Source: JANQGH01 sp039177555 (GTDB taxonomy: Bacteria > Pseudomonadota > Alphaproteobacteria > DSM-16000 > Inquilinaceae). Taken from it: a stretch of 15,101 nt of DNA. Under the pieces are notes generated by a model that saw nothing but the letters and a program-made list of their open reading frames with translations, searched no databases and was not told the origin of the DNA. The position numbers were made by a program, and so were the translations under genes. This document shows positions 5,672 to 13,946 of the stretch, in pieces (within the stretch, counting starts at the first letter, position 1; every line of letters begins with the position of its first letter). The stretch lies in assembly GCA_039177555.1 (NCBI GenBank), contig JBCDFV010000070.1, forward strand, positions 1-15,101, written 5' to 3'.

Positions 5672-7720
5672 ATGCCGAAGCTCACCATTGACGGCATCGA
5701 GATCGAGGTCGAGAAGGGCACGTCCGTCCTGCAGGCCTGCGAGCAGCTGGGCATCGAGATCCCGCGCTTCTGTTTCCACGACCGGCTGTCCGTCCCGGCC
5801 AATTGCCGCATGTGCCTGGTCGAGATGGAACGCGCGCCCAAGCCGGTCGCGTCTTGCGCCATGCCGGCCGGCGACGGCATGGTCATCCGCACCAATAGCG
5901 AGCTGGTTCACAAGGCCCGCAAGGGCGTGATGGAATTCCTGCTGATCAACCACCCGCTGGACTGCCCGATCTGCGACCAGGGCGGCGAGTGCGACTTGCA
6001 GGATCAGGCCATGGCCTATGGCTTCGACCGCAGCCGCTTTGCCGAAAACAAGCGCGCGGTGAAGGAGAAGTATCTCGGGCCCCTGATCAAGACCTTCATG
6101 ACCAGGTGCATCCATTGCACCCGCTGCATCCGCTTCGCCGATGAGATCGCTGGCGTGCCGGAACTGGGCGCGACGGGCCGCAGCGAGCACATGGAGATCG
6201 GCACCTATATCGAGAAGGCGATCACCACCGAGTTGTCGGGCAACATGATCGACATCTGCCCGGTCGGTGCGCTGACCTCGAAGCCGTATGCGTTCTCCGC
6301 CCGCCCGTGGGAGCTGAAGCGCACCGAGACCATAGACGTGATGGACGCGGTCGGCAGCAACATCCGCGTGGACAGCCGAGGCGGCGAGGTCATGCGCACG
6401 CTGCCGCGCCTGCACGAAGCCATCAATGAGGAATGGATCAGCGACAAGACCCGCTTCGCTTATGACGGCCTGCGCCGCCAGCGCCTCGATCGGCCGTATG
6501 TGCGGCGCGATGGCAAGCTGGAACAGGCCACCTGGCCGGAGGCGTTCGGTGCCATCGCCAGCGCGATGGAGGGCCTGGACGGCGCGGCCATGGCGGCGAT
6601 TGCCGGCGATCTATGCGATGTCGAGGCGATGTATGCGCTGAAGGGTCTGATGGCCTCCGTCGGCTCGCCCAACATCGATTGCCGCCAGGACGGTGCCAAG
6701 CTGCAGGCGGATGTCCGGGCCAGCTATCTCTTCAACACGGGCATCGCCGGCATCGAAGAGGCGGACGCGATCCTGATCGTCGGCTCGAACCCGCGCTGGG
6801 AGGCGGCGATGGTCAACGCCCGCATCCGCAAGCGCTGGCTGCAGGGCGGGCTGAAGGTCGGCGTCATCGGCCCGCAGGTCGACCTGACCTATCGCTATGA
6901 CTATCTGGGCGCCGGCCCCGACACCCTGAAGGCGCTGGCCAATGGCTCGATCGAGTTCGCCGAAACACTGAAATCGGCGAAGAAGCCGATGCTGATCCTG
7001 GGCCAGGGGGCTCTGACGCGGGACGATGGCGGTCAGGTTCTCGCGGCCGTCCGGGCGATTACCGACAGTTTCGGCATGGTCAAGGACGGCTGGAACGGTT
7101 TCAACGTGCTGCACACCGCCGCCGCACGGGTCGGCGGTCTCGACATCGGCTTTGTGCCGGGTGATGGCGGCCGTGACGTGGCCGGCATCCTGGCCGGTGC
7201 CAGGGACGGGGCCATCAAGCTGGTCTGGCTGCTTGGCGCGGACGAGATCGACAGTTCAGCACTCAGCAGTGCCTTCGTGATCTATCAAGGCCACCACGGC
7301 GATGCCGGCGCCCATGCCGCCGACGTGATTCTGCCGGGCGCGGCCTATCCGGAGAAGAACGGCACATACGTGAACACCGAGGGCCGCGTGCAACATGCCA
7401 AGATGGCCGTGTTCCCGCCGGGCGACGCCCGCGAGGACTGGACCATCCTGCGCGCCTTCAGCCAACAGATCGGCAAACCGCTGCCGTTTAACGATCTACA
7501 CCAACTGCGCCGCAAGCTGGCCGAAGACCATCCGGTCTTCGCCGAGATCGACACGCTTCATCCGACCGAATGGCAGCCATTCGGAAACGACGGCGAGATG
7601 GGCAGCGCAGCCTTTGCCTCGCCGATCGAAACCTTCTATATGACCGACCCCATCAGCCGGGCTTCGATCACCATGGCGAAATGCCTGGACGAGATCGAAG
7701 GCCGGGCGGCGGCGGAGTAG
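5672..7720 (+). CDS. nuoG: NADH:quinone oxidoreductase subunit G (NuoG/75-kDa)
   Basis: The largest peripheral subunit; it carries the middle of the electron wire. At 682 residues it is like the mitochondrial 75-kDa protein and shorter than the E. coli form. The N-terminal ferredoxin domain binds [2Fe-2S] N1b through Cys34, Cys45, Cys48 and Cys62. Cluster N5 has its His/Cys ligand set His94, Cys98, Cys101 and Cys107 (NHPLDCPICDQGGECDLQ). Cluster N4 is held by Cys146, Cys149, Cys152 and Cys196. From about residue 210 on it is a molybdopterin-oxidoreductase-like domain that has lost its cofactor. I see no extra CxxC set for the off-pathway N7 cluster. The ATG at 5672 has GGAG about 8 nt upstream; the gap to nuoF is 33 nt, one of the longer ones in the operon. 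Confidence 0.98.
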   Translation: MPKLTIDGIEIEVEKGTSVLQACEQLGIEIPRFCFHDRLSVPANCRMCLVEMERAPKPVASCAMPAGDGMVIRTNSELVHKARKGVMEFLLINHPLDCPICDQGGECDLQDQAMAYGFDRSRFAENKRAVKEKYLGPLIKTFMTRCIHCTRCIRFADEIAGVPELGATGRSEHMEIGTYIEKAITTELSGNMIDICPVGALTSKPYAFSARPWELKRTETIDVMDAVGSNIRVDSRGGEVMRTLPRLHEAINEEWISDKTRFAYDGLRRQRLDRPYVRRDGKLEQATWPEAFGAIASAMEGLDGAAMAAIAGDLCDVEAMYALKGLMASVGSPNIDCRQDGAKLQADVRASYLFNTGIAGIEEADAILIVGSNPRWEAAMVNARIRKRWLQGGLKVGVIGPQVDLTYRYDYLGAGPDTLKALANGSIEFAETLKSAKKPMLILGQGALTRDDGGQVLAAVRAITDSFGMVKDGWNGFNVLHTAAARVGGLDIGFVPGDGGRDVAGILAGARDGAIKLVWLLGADEIDSSALSSAFVIYQGHHGDAGAHAADVILPGAAYPEKNGTYVNTEGRVQHAKMAVFPPGDAREDWTILRAFSQQIGKPLPFNDLHQLRRKLAEDHPVFAEIDTLHPTEWQPFGNDGEMGSAAFASPIETFYMTDPISRASITMAKCLDEIEGRAAAE

Positions 7721-7730
7721 GGGGCGGACG

Positions 7731-8744
7731 ATGGACGGCGGATTCTGGGGCGGCTACGTCTGGCCCGGCATCATCATCATCCTGCAGATCATTGCGATCA
7801 TCGTGCCGCTGATCGTGGCCGTCGCCTATCTGACCTATGCGGAACGCAAAGTGCTGGGCGCCATGCAGTTGCGCCAGGGCCCCATGGTGGTCGGCCCCTG
7901 GGGCCTGCTGCAGCCGATCGCCGACGGCATCAAGATGATCGGCAAGGAAACCATCATCCCATCCGGCGCCAACCGCGTGGTCTTCATGATCGCGCCGATG
8001 CTGACCTTCCTGCTCAGCCTGGTGGCCTGGGCGGTGATCCCGTTCGATTACGGCCTGGTGCTGGCCGACATCAATGTCGGTATCCTTTACCTGTTCGCGA
8101 TCTCGTCGCTTGGCGTCTACGGCATCATCATGGCCGGCTGGGCCTCGAACTCGAAATACGCCTTCCTCGGCGCCATGCGTTCGGCCGCGCAGATGGTGTC
8201 CTACGAGGTTTCGATCGGCTTCGTGATCATCACGGTCCTGATCTGCGTCGGCTCGTTGAACCTGACCGACATCGTCATGGCGCAGCAAGGGCTCTGGTTC
8301 GCCATCCCGCTGTTCCCGATGTTCGTGGTCTTCTTCATCTCGGCGCTGGCGGAGACCAACCGGTCGCCGTTCGACCTGCCGGAGGGCGAATCGGAGATCA
8401 CCGGCGGCTTCATGGTCGAGTACTCGTCCATGACCTATGCCCTGTTCTTCCTCGGCGAATACGCCAACATGATCTTGATGAGCGGGATGACCACCATCCT
8501 GTTCCTCGGCGGCTGGCTGCCCCCCTTCGATGTCGCACCCTTCACCTGGATCCCGGGCCCGATCTGGTTCGCGCTGAAGGTGGCCCTGCTGCTGTTCGTC
8601 TTCATCTGGGTGCGCGGAACGATGCCGCGTTTCCGCTATGACCAATTGATGCGGTTGGGCTGGAAGGTCTTCCTGCCGTTCTCGCTGATCTGGGTCGTTC
8701 TCACCGCCGGCGCCGTGGTCGCATTCGACTGGCTGCCGAACTAG
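7731..8744 (+). CDS. nuoH: NADH:quinone oxidoreductase subunit H (NuoH/ND1)
   Basis: The membrane subunit that joins the peripheral arm to the pumping arm and lines the entry channel for ubiquinone. It has 337 residues with about eight hydrophobic segments (near 12-35, 84-104, 113-136, 158-174, 188-206, 233-262, 276-294 and 312-332). The ND1 signatures are intact: TYAERKVLGAMQLRQGP (35-51), GLLQPIADGIKMIGKE (58-73), and the acidic cytoplasmic loop AETNRSPFDLPEGESEI (207-223), which is thought to pass the redox signal to the proton path. The start at 7731 follows the nuoG stop by 10 nt and has a purine-rich GGGGCGGA sequence as ribosome binding site. Confidence 0.98.
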   Translation: MDGGFWGGYVWPGIIIILQIIAIIVPLIVAVAYLTYAERKVLGAMQLRQGPMVVGPWGLLQPIADGIKMIGKETIIPSGANRVVFMIAPMLTFLLSLVAWAVIPFDYGLVLADINVGILYLFAISSLGVYGIIMAGWASNSKYAFLGAMRSAAQMVSYEVSIGFVIITVLICVGSLNLTDIVMAQQGLWFAIPLFPMFVVFFISALAETNRSPFDLPEGESEITGGFMVEYSSMTYALFFLGEYANMILMSGMTTILFLGGWLPPFDVAPFTWIPGPIWFALKVALLLFVFIWVRGTMPRFRYDQLMRLGWKVFLPFSLIWVVLTAGAVVAFDWLPN

Positions 8745-8768
8745 GGCCGAAAGGAAAGCAAGCTAGCC

Positions 8769-9257
8769 ATGGCTTTCATCGATCGCCAAGCCCGCAACTT
8801 CCTGCTTCTGGAACTGCTCGGCGGCATGTGGCTGACGTTCCGCTATTTGTTCAAGCCCAAGGCAACCTTGAACTACCCCAATGAAAAGGGGCCGATCAGC
8901 CCCCGGTTCCGGGGCGAGCATGCGCTGCGCCGCTATCCTAACGGCGAGGAACGCTGCATTGCGTGCAAGCTGTGCGAGGCGATCTGTCCCGCCCAGGCGA
9001 TCACCATCGAGGCGGAGCCTCGCGATGATGGCAGCCGGCGCACGACCCGGTACGACATCGACATGACCAAATGCATCTATTGCGGCATGTGCCAGGAGGC
9101 CTGTCCGGTGGATGCGATTGTCGAAGGACCGAACTTCGAGTACGCAACGGAAACCCGCGAAGAGCTGTTCTACAACAAGGAAAAGCTGTTGCAGAACGGC
9201 GATCGCTGGGAGGCGCAACTGGCGGCAAACATTGCCGCCGACGCACCGTACCGCTAG
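8769..9257 (+). CDS. nuoI: NADH:quinone oxidoreductase subunit I (NuoI/TYKY)
   Basis: A ferredoxin-like Q-module subunit with two [4Fe-4S] clusters, N6a and N6b, passing electrons from NuoG to N2 in NuoB. The two binding motifs are CIACKLCEAICP (Cys63, 66, 69, 73) and CIYCGMCQEACP (Cys102, 105, 108, 112). Each ends in a Cys-Pro that supplies the fourth ligand for the other cluster. The N-terminal amphipathic stretch (residues 10-30, FLLLELLGGMWLTFRYLF) anchors it to the membrane arm. It has 162 residues, the standard alphaproteobacterial length, and the C-terminus DRWEAQLAANIAADAPYR is typical. The start is supported by AAAGGAAAG about 15 nt upstream, somewhat far. It is followed by the only long gap inside the operon. 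Confidence 0.98.
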   Translation: MAFIDRQARNFLLLELLGGMWLTFRYLFKPKATLNYPNEKGPISPRFRGEHALRRYPNGEERCIACKLCEAICPAQAITIEAEPRDDGSRRTTRYDIDMTKCIYCGMCQEACPVDAIVEGPNFEYATETREELFYNKEKLLQNGDRWEAQLAANIAADAPYR

Positions 9258-9393
9258 AACGACGCCAGCGATGCCGCTCGGGCATCGCCGGGTTGAGATG
9301 AGGATCAGAAGGGGCGTTCGCCCCGAACCCAGAGTATCGGTTTCGATCGCCAGTTCGATCGAACACCACCCAGTCTGTTTGAGGAGCCGTCCG
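9258..9393 (+). promoter_or_regulatory. Hairpin-rich part of the nuoI-nuoJ intergenic gap
   Basis: This stretch holds three inverted repeats. The first is a perfect 8-bp stem, GCGATGCC (9268-9275) with GGCATCGC (9281-9288), around a GCTCG loop. The second is GGGGCG (9311-9316) with CGCCCC (9319-9324). The third is TTCGATCG (9342-9349) with CGATCGAA (9356-9363), which can also be read as a direct repeat of TTCGATCG at 9342 and 9354. None is followed by a T-run, and I find no convincing -35/-10 pair. RNA-stability or processing sites that set the ratio of upstream to downstream subunits would fit, but this is inference. Confidence 0.5.
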
Positions 9394-9474
9394 ATGGTGG
9401 CCCGTGAGATCAAATCATATCGTCATGTCATGGACGACCGGGCTGGCGCATCCGACCGGGGCGGGCGGTTATGA
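9394..9474 (+). CDS. Possible 26-aa leader peptide coupled to nuoJ
   Basis: A short frame begins at ATG 9394 behind a textbook Shine-Dalgarno GAGGAG (9381-9386, 7 nt spacing). It runs 26 codons and ends in TTATGA, where its TGA overlaps the nuoJ ATG (9471) by four bases. The peptide is basic and polar, with no membrane segment or motif I recognise, and no amino-acid run suggesting an attenuator. Its codons do not show the strong third-position C/G bias of the neighbouring genes. Translation of the ORF would deliver ribosomes to nuoJ, whose own upstream sequence has only a GGGGCGGGCGG stretch. It may be a true coupling ORF or chance; I judge it possible, not established. Confidence 0.35.
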   Translation: MVAREIKSYRHVMDDRAGASDRGGRL

Positions 9475-10082
9475 TTCTCGAGACGATCGCCTTTTATCTC
9501 TTCGCGTTCATCACCATCGCCTCGGCGGTGATGGTGATCTCGTCGAAAAACCCGGTGCACTCGGTGCTGTTCCTGATCCTGGCCTTCTTCAACTCCGCCG
9601 GCCTGTTCATTCTGATGGGGGCGGAGTTCCTGGCCATGATCCTGATCGTGGTCTATGTCGGCGCGGTGGCGGTGCTGTTCCTGTTCGTCGTCATGATGCT
9701 GGACGTGAATTTCGCCGAACTGCGCGCCGGGTTTCTGCAATACCTGCCGATCGGCGGCCTGATCGGGCTGATCCTGTTGATTGAACTGATCTTCATTCTC
9801 AGCGCCTGGGTTCTGGCGCCGGAGGCGACGACGGTCGCGCAAGCACCGGTTCCTGGCGGTGACGTCTCCAACACCGAAGCCCTTGGCCGGCTCATCTACA
9901 CCGACTACGCCTACCTATTCCAGGCGGCGGGCCTGATCCTGCTGGTCGCCATGATCGGCGCTATCGTGCTGACGCTTCGCCAGCGCGTCGGGGTGCGCAA
10001 GCAGAAGATCGCAGACCAGATAGGTCGCAAGCGCGAGGAAGCCGTGGCCGTGCGCAAGGTCGGCACGGGCGAGGGGATCTGA
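9471..10082 (+). CDS. nuoJ: NADH:quinone oxidoreductase subunit J (NuoJ/ND6)
   Basis: A membrane-arm subunit next to NuoH and NuoK, part of the conformational link between quinone reduction and pumping. It has 203 residues and five hydrophobic segments (about 3-23, 28-49, 53-77, 91-115 and 149-167). The third contains the conserved MGAEFLAMILIVVYVGAVAV block, which holds the pi-bulge helix in solved structures. The conserved helix pair SSKNPVHSVLFLILAF precedes it. The C-terminal 35 residues are basic and cytoplasmic. The start at 9471 gives the usual MILETIAFYLFAFI beginning and overlaps the stop of a 26-codon upstream ORF. nuoK follows after 3 nt. Confidence 0.97.
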   Translation: MILETIAFYLFAFITIASAVMVISSKNPVHSVLFLILAFFNSAGLFILMGAEFLAMILIVVYVGAVAVLFLFVVMMLDVNFAELRAGFLQYLPIGGLIGLILLIELIFILSAWVLAPEATTVAQAPVPGGDVSNTEALGRLIYTDYAYLFQAAGLILLVAMIGAIVLTLRQRVGVRKQKIADQIGRKREEAVAVRKVGTGEGI

Positions 10083-10085
10083 GCC

Positions 10086-10394
10086 ATGGGCGTCGGTCTT
10101 GAGCACTTCCTCGTCGTCGCGGCGATCCTGTTCACGCTGGGCATTTTCGGTATCTTCCTGAACCGGAAGAACGTCATCATCATCCTGATGTCGATCGAAC
10201 TGATGCTGCTGGCGGTCAACATCAATCTGGTCGCCTTCGCGACCCATCTGAACGACTTAGTCGGCCAGGTCTTCGCGCTGTTCGTCCTGACGGTGGCGGC
10301 AGCGGAAGCGGCGATCGGTCTGGCGATCCTGGTGGTCTATTTCCGCAACCGCGGCTCGATCCAGGTCGACGACGTGAACCTGATGAAGGGCTAA
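10086..10394 (+). CDS. nuoK: NADH:quinone oxidoreductase subunit K (NuoK/ND4L)
   Basis: The smallest pump-like subunit: 102 residues with three membrane helices (about 7-25, 29-51 and 60-85). The two buried glutamates required for proton transfer are present, Glu38 in MSIELMLLAVN and Glu74 in AAAEAAIGLA, equivalent to Glu36 and Glu72 of E. coli NuoK. The loop RKN between helices 1 and 2 is conserved. It begins 3 nt after nuoJ and ends 6 nt before nuoL. The start at 10086 is right for the family length. Confidence 0.98.
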   Translation: MGVGLEHFLVVAAILFTLGIFGIFLNRKNVIIILMSIELMLLAVNINLVAFATHLNDLVGQVFALFVLTVAAAEAAIGLAILVVYFRNRGSIQVDDVNLMKG

Positions 10395-10400
10395 GCCGCC

Positions 10401-12386
10401 ATGGATACCTTAGCCTTCTTCGCCATCTTCCTGCCGATCATCGGCTCGGTGCTGGCAATGCCGTTCGGCCGTGCCTGGGGCGACCATGCCGCCATGGCCG
10501 TGTCGATCGCCTGCGTCTGCCTAGCGGCGATCTTCTCCATCATCCTGTTCTTCAACATCGTTGGCGGCGACGACCGCATCGTGACGCTGTTTACCTGGAT
10601 GGCGGTCGGCGACCTGCAGTTTTCCTGGGCGCTGCGCTTCGACAGCCTGACGGCGGTGATGTTGATCGTCGTGAACGGCGTGTCGTCGATGGTGCACATC
10701 TACTCCGTCGGCTACATGCACCACGACCCGCACCGGCCGCGCTTCTTCGCCTATCTCAGCATGTTCACCTTCATGATGCTGATGCTGGTGACGGCGGACA
10801 ATCTGATCCAGCTGTTCTTCGGCTGGGAGGGCGTTGGCGTTGCGTCCTATCTCTTGATCGGCTTTTGGTACGACAAGAATAGTGCCAACCAGGCGTCGAT
10901 GAAGGCGTTCATCGTCAACCGGGTCGGCGATTTCGGCTTCATGCTGGGCATCCTGGCGATCTTCCTGATCTTCGGTTCGGTCGAGTTCGAGGTCATCTTC
11001 GAGAATGCCGCCAGCATGGCGGACGCCACCTTCCACTTCCTGGGCTGGGAGGTGCATGCCCTGACCACGGCCTGCCTGCTGCTGTTCATCGGTGCCATGG
11101 GCAAATCGGCCCAGCTTGGCTTGCACACATGGCTGCCGGACGCCATGGAGGGGCCGACCCCGGTCTCCGCCCTGATCCATGCCGCGACCATGGTGACCGC
11201 CGGCGTGTTCATGCTGGCGCGCATGTCGCCCGTGTTCGAGTACGCGCCCTGGGCACTGTTGGTGGTCTGCATCGTCGGCGCGTTGACGGCCTTTATCGGC
11301 GCCACGATCGGCATGACACAGTGGGACATCAAGCGGGTCATCGCCTATTCGACGATGAGCCAGCTTGGCTACATGTTCTTTGCCATCGGCGTCTCGGCTT
11401 ATCAGGCGGCGATCTTCCACCTGATGACGCACGCCTTCTTCAAGTCCCTGCTGTTCCTGAGCGCCGGTTCGGTCATTCACGCCATGTCCGACGAGCAGGA
11501 CATGCGCAAGATGGGCGGCCTGGCCCGCCACATCCCGTGGACCTACGCGATGATGTGGATCGGCAGTTTGGCGCTGGCCGGTATCGGCATTCCGATGACC
11601 TTCGGCATCGGCTTCCTGTCAGACCTTCCGGGCATCGGCTTTGCCGGCTTCTACTCCAAGGATCTGATCATCGAGGCGGCCTTTGCCGACCATACCTGGT
11701 TCGGCGTTCTGGCCTACTGGCTGGGCACGCTGGCCGCCTTCATGACCGCCTTCTACAGCGGCCGGCTGATCTTCCTCACCTTCCACGGCAAGTCGCGGGT
11801 GGAAGAAAAGGTGATGGCGCACGTCCACGAATCACCCTGGGTGATGCTGGGCCCGCTGTGCGTGCTGGCGTTCGGCGCGACCTTTGCCGGCGCCATCGGC
11901 TATTACTGGCTGGTCGGATACGGCCTGGAGGACTTCTGGGGCCACAGCATCCTTGTTCTGCCCGGCAACGACACGATCGAGGCGGCCCACCATGTGGCGC
12001 TGTGGGTCAAGCTGACGCCGCTGGCGCTGGCGGTGTCCGGCCTGGTCATTGCCTGGCTCTACTACATCGTCATCCCGTCGCTGCCGGCGACGACGGTCCG
12101 CGCCTTCCGGCCGATCTACTATCTGTTCTTCCACAAATGGTACTTCGACGAGCTCTATGACTACGCCTTCGTGCGCGGCGCCATGAAGGGCGGCGACGAG
12201 TTGTGGAAGGTCGGCGACCAGAAGATCATAGACGGGCTGGGTCCGAACGGGTTCGCCAGCGCCTCGCGCGCGCTCGGCGGCCGCTTCAGCCGGCTGCAGT
12301 CCGGCTACATTTACCACTACGCCTTCGCCATGCTGATCGGTGTCGTGGTGTTCGTTTCCTGGTATTTCTGGGGCCTTGGTGGCTGA
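10401..12386 (+). CDS. nuoL: NADH:quinone oxidoreductase subunit L (NuoL/ND5)
   Basis: The distal antiporter-like proton pump of the membrane arm, with the long lateral helix at its C-terminus. It has 661 residues and is hydrophobic throughout. Key charged residues are in place: Glu143 in GWEGVGVASY, Lys235 in GAMGKSAQLGLHTWLPDAM, and the His/Lys in MTHAFFKSLLF (about 341-351). The GFYSKD motif ends at Asp421. Between ALAGIGIP and GFAGFYSKD, at about residues 399-411, there seem to be around ten more residues (TFGIGFLSDLP) than in the NuoL proteins I recall. The C-terminal part (about 510-661) forms the lateral helix and last membrane helix. The start is 6 nt after nuoK; nuoM follows after 21 nt. 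Confidence 0.98.
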   Translation: MDTLAFFAIFLPIIGSVLAMPFGRAWGDHAAMAVSIACVCLAAIFSIILFFNIVGGDDRIVTLFTWMAVGDLQFSWALRFDSLTAVMLIVVNGVSSMVHIYSVGYMHHDPHRPRFFAYLSMFTFMMLMLVTADNLIQLFFGWEGVGVASYLLIGFWYDKNSANQASMKAFIVNRVGDFGFMLGILAIFLIFGSVEFEVIFENAASMADATFHFLGWEVHALTTACLLLFIGAMGKSAQLGLHTWLPDAMEGPTPVSALIHAATMVTAGVFMLARMSPVFEYAPWALLVVCIVGALTAFIGATIGMTQWDIKRVIAYSTMSQLGYMFFAIGVSAYQAAIFHLMTHAFFKSLLFLSAGSVIHAMSDEQDMRKMGGLARHIPWTYAMMWIGSLALAGIGIPMTFGIGFLSDLPGIGFAGFYSKDLIIEAAFADHTWFGVLAYWLGTLAAFMTAFYSGRLIFLTFHGKSRVEEKVMAHVHESPWVMLGPLCVLAFGATFAGAIGYYWLVGYGLEDFWGHSILVLPGNDTIEAAHHVALWVKLTPLALAVSGLVIAWLYYIVIPSLPATTVRAFRPIYYLFFHKWYFDELYDYAFVRGAMKGGDELWKVGDQKIIDGLGPNGFASASRALGGRFSRLQSGYIYHYAFAMLIGVVVFVSWYFWGLGG

Positions 12387-12407
12387 CGCGAGATCACGAG
12401 CGGATTG

Positions 12408-13931
12408 ATGAGCAACTTCCCCATCCTGTCTCTGATCACGTTCCTGCCGCTGGTGGGCGCGGCCATGATCTTCGTCATGGTCCAGGGCAAGGACCAAGAG
12501 GACATCGCCCGCCGGTCGCGCTGGATGGCGCTGTTTACGTCCGGCATCACATTCCTGATCAGCCTGGTCCTGTGGATCGATTTCGATCGCAGCACGGCCG
12601 ACTTCCAGTTCGTCGAGACGCTGGAGTGGTTTCCGGGCCTGAACATCTCCTACCACATGGGCGTCGACGGCATTTCGGTGCTGTTTGTCCTCTTGTCGAC
12701 CTTCCTGACGCCGATCTGCATCTTGGCGAGCTGGGAGTCGATCAAGGATCGGGTCAAGGAATACATGATCGCGTTCCTGATCCTGGAAACCATGATGGTC
12801 GGGATGTTCTGCGCGCTCGACTTCGTGCTGTTCTACGTCTTCTTCGAGGGCGTGCTGATCCCGATGTTCATTATCATCGGAGTCTGGGGCCACGGCGAGC
12901 GGCGGGTCTACGCGGCGTTCAAGTTCTTCCTCTACACGCTTCTGGGCTCGGTCCTGATGCTGTTGGCTCTGCTGGTCCTCTACCTGCAGGCCGGCACGAC
13001 CGACATCCCGACCCTGATGCAGACGCCGTTGGCCAGCAGCCTGCAGATCTGGCTGTGGCTGGCGATGTTCGCCTCGTTCGCGGTCAAGATCCCGATGTGG
13101 CCGGTGCATACCTGGCTGCCGGACGCCCACGTCCAGGCACCCACCGCCGGCTCTGTCATTCTGGCCGGCGTGCTGTTGAAAATGGGCGGCTACGGCTTCT
13201 TAAGGTTCTCGATCCCGATCCTGCCCGAGGCGACGGAAACACTGACGCCGTTGATCTACGTCCTGAGCGCGGTGGCGATCGTCTATACCTCGCTGGTGGC
13301 TCTGGCCCAGCCCAACATGAAAAAGCTGATTGCCTATTCGTCGATCGCGCATATGGGCTTCGTGACCATCGGCATATTCACCCTGACGATGGCAGGCGTG
13401 ACAGGGTCGATCGTCCAGATGCTCAGCCACGGTATTGTGTCCGCCGCCCTGTTCCTCTGCGTCGGCGTGGTTTATGACCGGCTGCACACGCTAGAAATCT
13501 CGCGTTACGGCGGTTTGGTGCACAACATGCCGAAATATGCCGCCGTGTTCATGGTGTTCATGCTGGCCTCGGTCGGTCTGCCCGGCACCAGCGGTTTCGT
13601 CGGCGAGTTCCTGATCCTGATCGGCACATTCCAGGTGAACACCTGGGCGGCCGTGTTCGCGGCCACCGGCCTAATCCTGGGCGCGGCCTATATGCTCTAT
13701 CTCTATCGACGCGTGGTGTTTGGCAAGCTGACCAAGGATGACGTGAAGGCGATGCCGGACCTGAACGCGCGCGAACTGGCGATCTTCGTGCCGATGATCC
13801 TGATCGTGATCTGGCTCGGCATCTACCCGTCCAGCTTCACCGATATCACCGATGCGTCGGTCATCAACCTGATCGAAAACTATCAGCAAGCGCTGGCCGA
13901 CGCCGATGGCGTCGACGTGGCGGCGCAGTAG
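12408..13931 (+). CDS. nuoM: NADH:quinone oxidoreductase subunit M (NuoM/ND4)
   Basis: The middle antiporter-like proton pump (507 residues, about 14 membrane helices). The conserved charged residues are found: Glu147 in FFEGVLIPMF, Lys227 in SFAVKIPMWPVHTWLPDAH, and Lys258 in GVLLKMGGYG. The family signature MWPVHTWLPDAHVQAPTAGS follows Lys227. The GTSGFVGEFL block near residues 387-396 is typical of ND4. I use the ATG at 12408, which gives the family start MSNFPILSLITFLPLVG, rather than the adjacent TTG at 12405; GAGCGG (12399-12404) is a close ribosome binding site. nuoN follows 15 nt after the stop. Confidence 0.98.
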   Translation: MSNFPILSLITFLPLVGAAMIFVMVQGKDQEDIARRSRWMALFTSGITFLISLVLWIDFDRSTADFQFVETLEWFPGLNISYHMGVDGISVLFVLLSTFLTPICILASWESIKDRVKEYMIAFLILETMMVGMFCALDFVLFYVFFEGVLIPMFIIIGVWGHGERRVYAAFKFFLYTLLGSVLMLLALLVLYLQAGTTDIPTLMQTPLASSLQIWLWLAMFASFAVKIPMWPVHTWLPDAHVQAPTAGSVILAGVLLKMGGYGFLRFSIPILPEATETLTPLIYVLSAVAIVYTSLVALAQPNMKKLIAYSSIAHMGFVTIGIFTLTMAGVTGSIVQMLSHGIVSAALFLCVGVVYDRLHTLEISRYGGLVHNMPKYAAVFMVFMLASVGLPGTSGFVGEFLILIGTFQVNTWAAVFAATGLILGAAYMLYLYRRVVFGKLTKDDVKAMPDLNARELAIFVPMILIVIWLGIYPSSFTDITDASVINLIENYQQALADADGVDVAAQ

Positions 13932-13946
13932 GCGAGGGGCGGTTCG

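Noticed and set aside
7668..8645. Minus-strand 325-residue ORF opposite nuoH
   Set aside because: It is an antisense shadow of a hydrophobic gene, highly charged and without motifs. The plus-strand nuoH carries every ND1 signature.
9258..9300. Intrinsic terminator after nuoI at the 9268-9288 hairpin
   Set aside because: The stem is perfect, but it is followed by CGGGTTGAG with no T-run, so full rho-independent termination is unlikely.
11832..13130. Minus-strand 432-residue ORF, and the out-of-frame plus-strand ORF at 12203-13477
   Set aside because: Both overlap intact nuoL and nuoM. Their Arg/Gln/His/Asp-rich composition is what other frames of hydrophobic high-GC genes produce.
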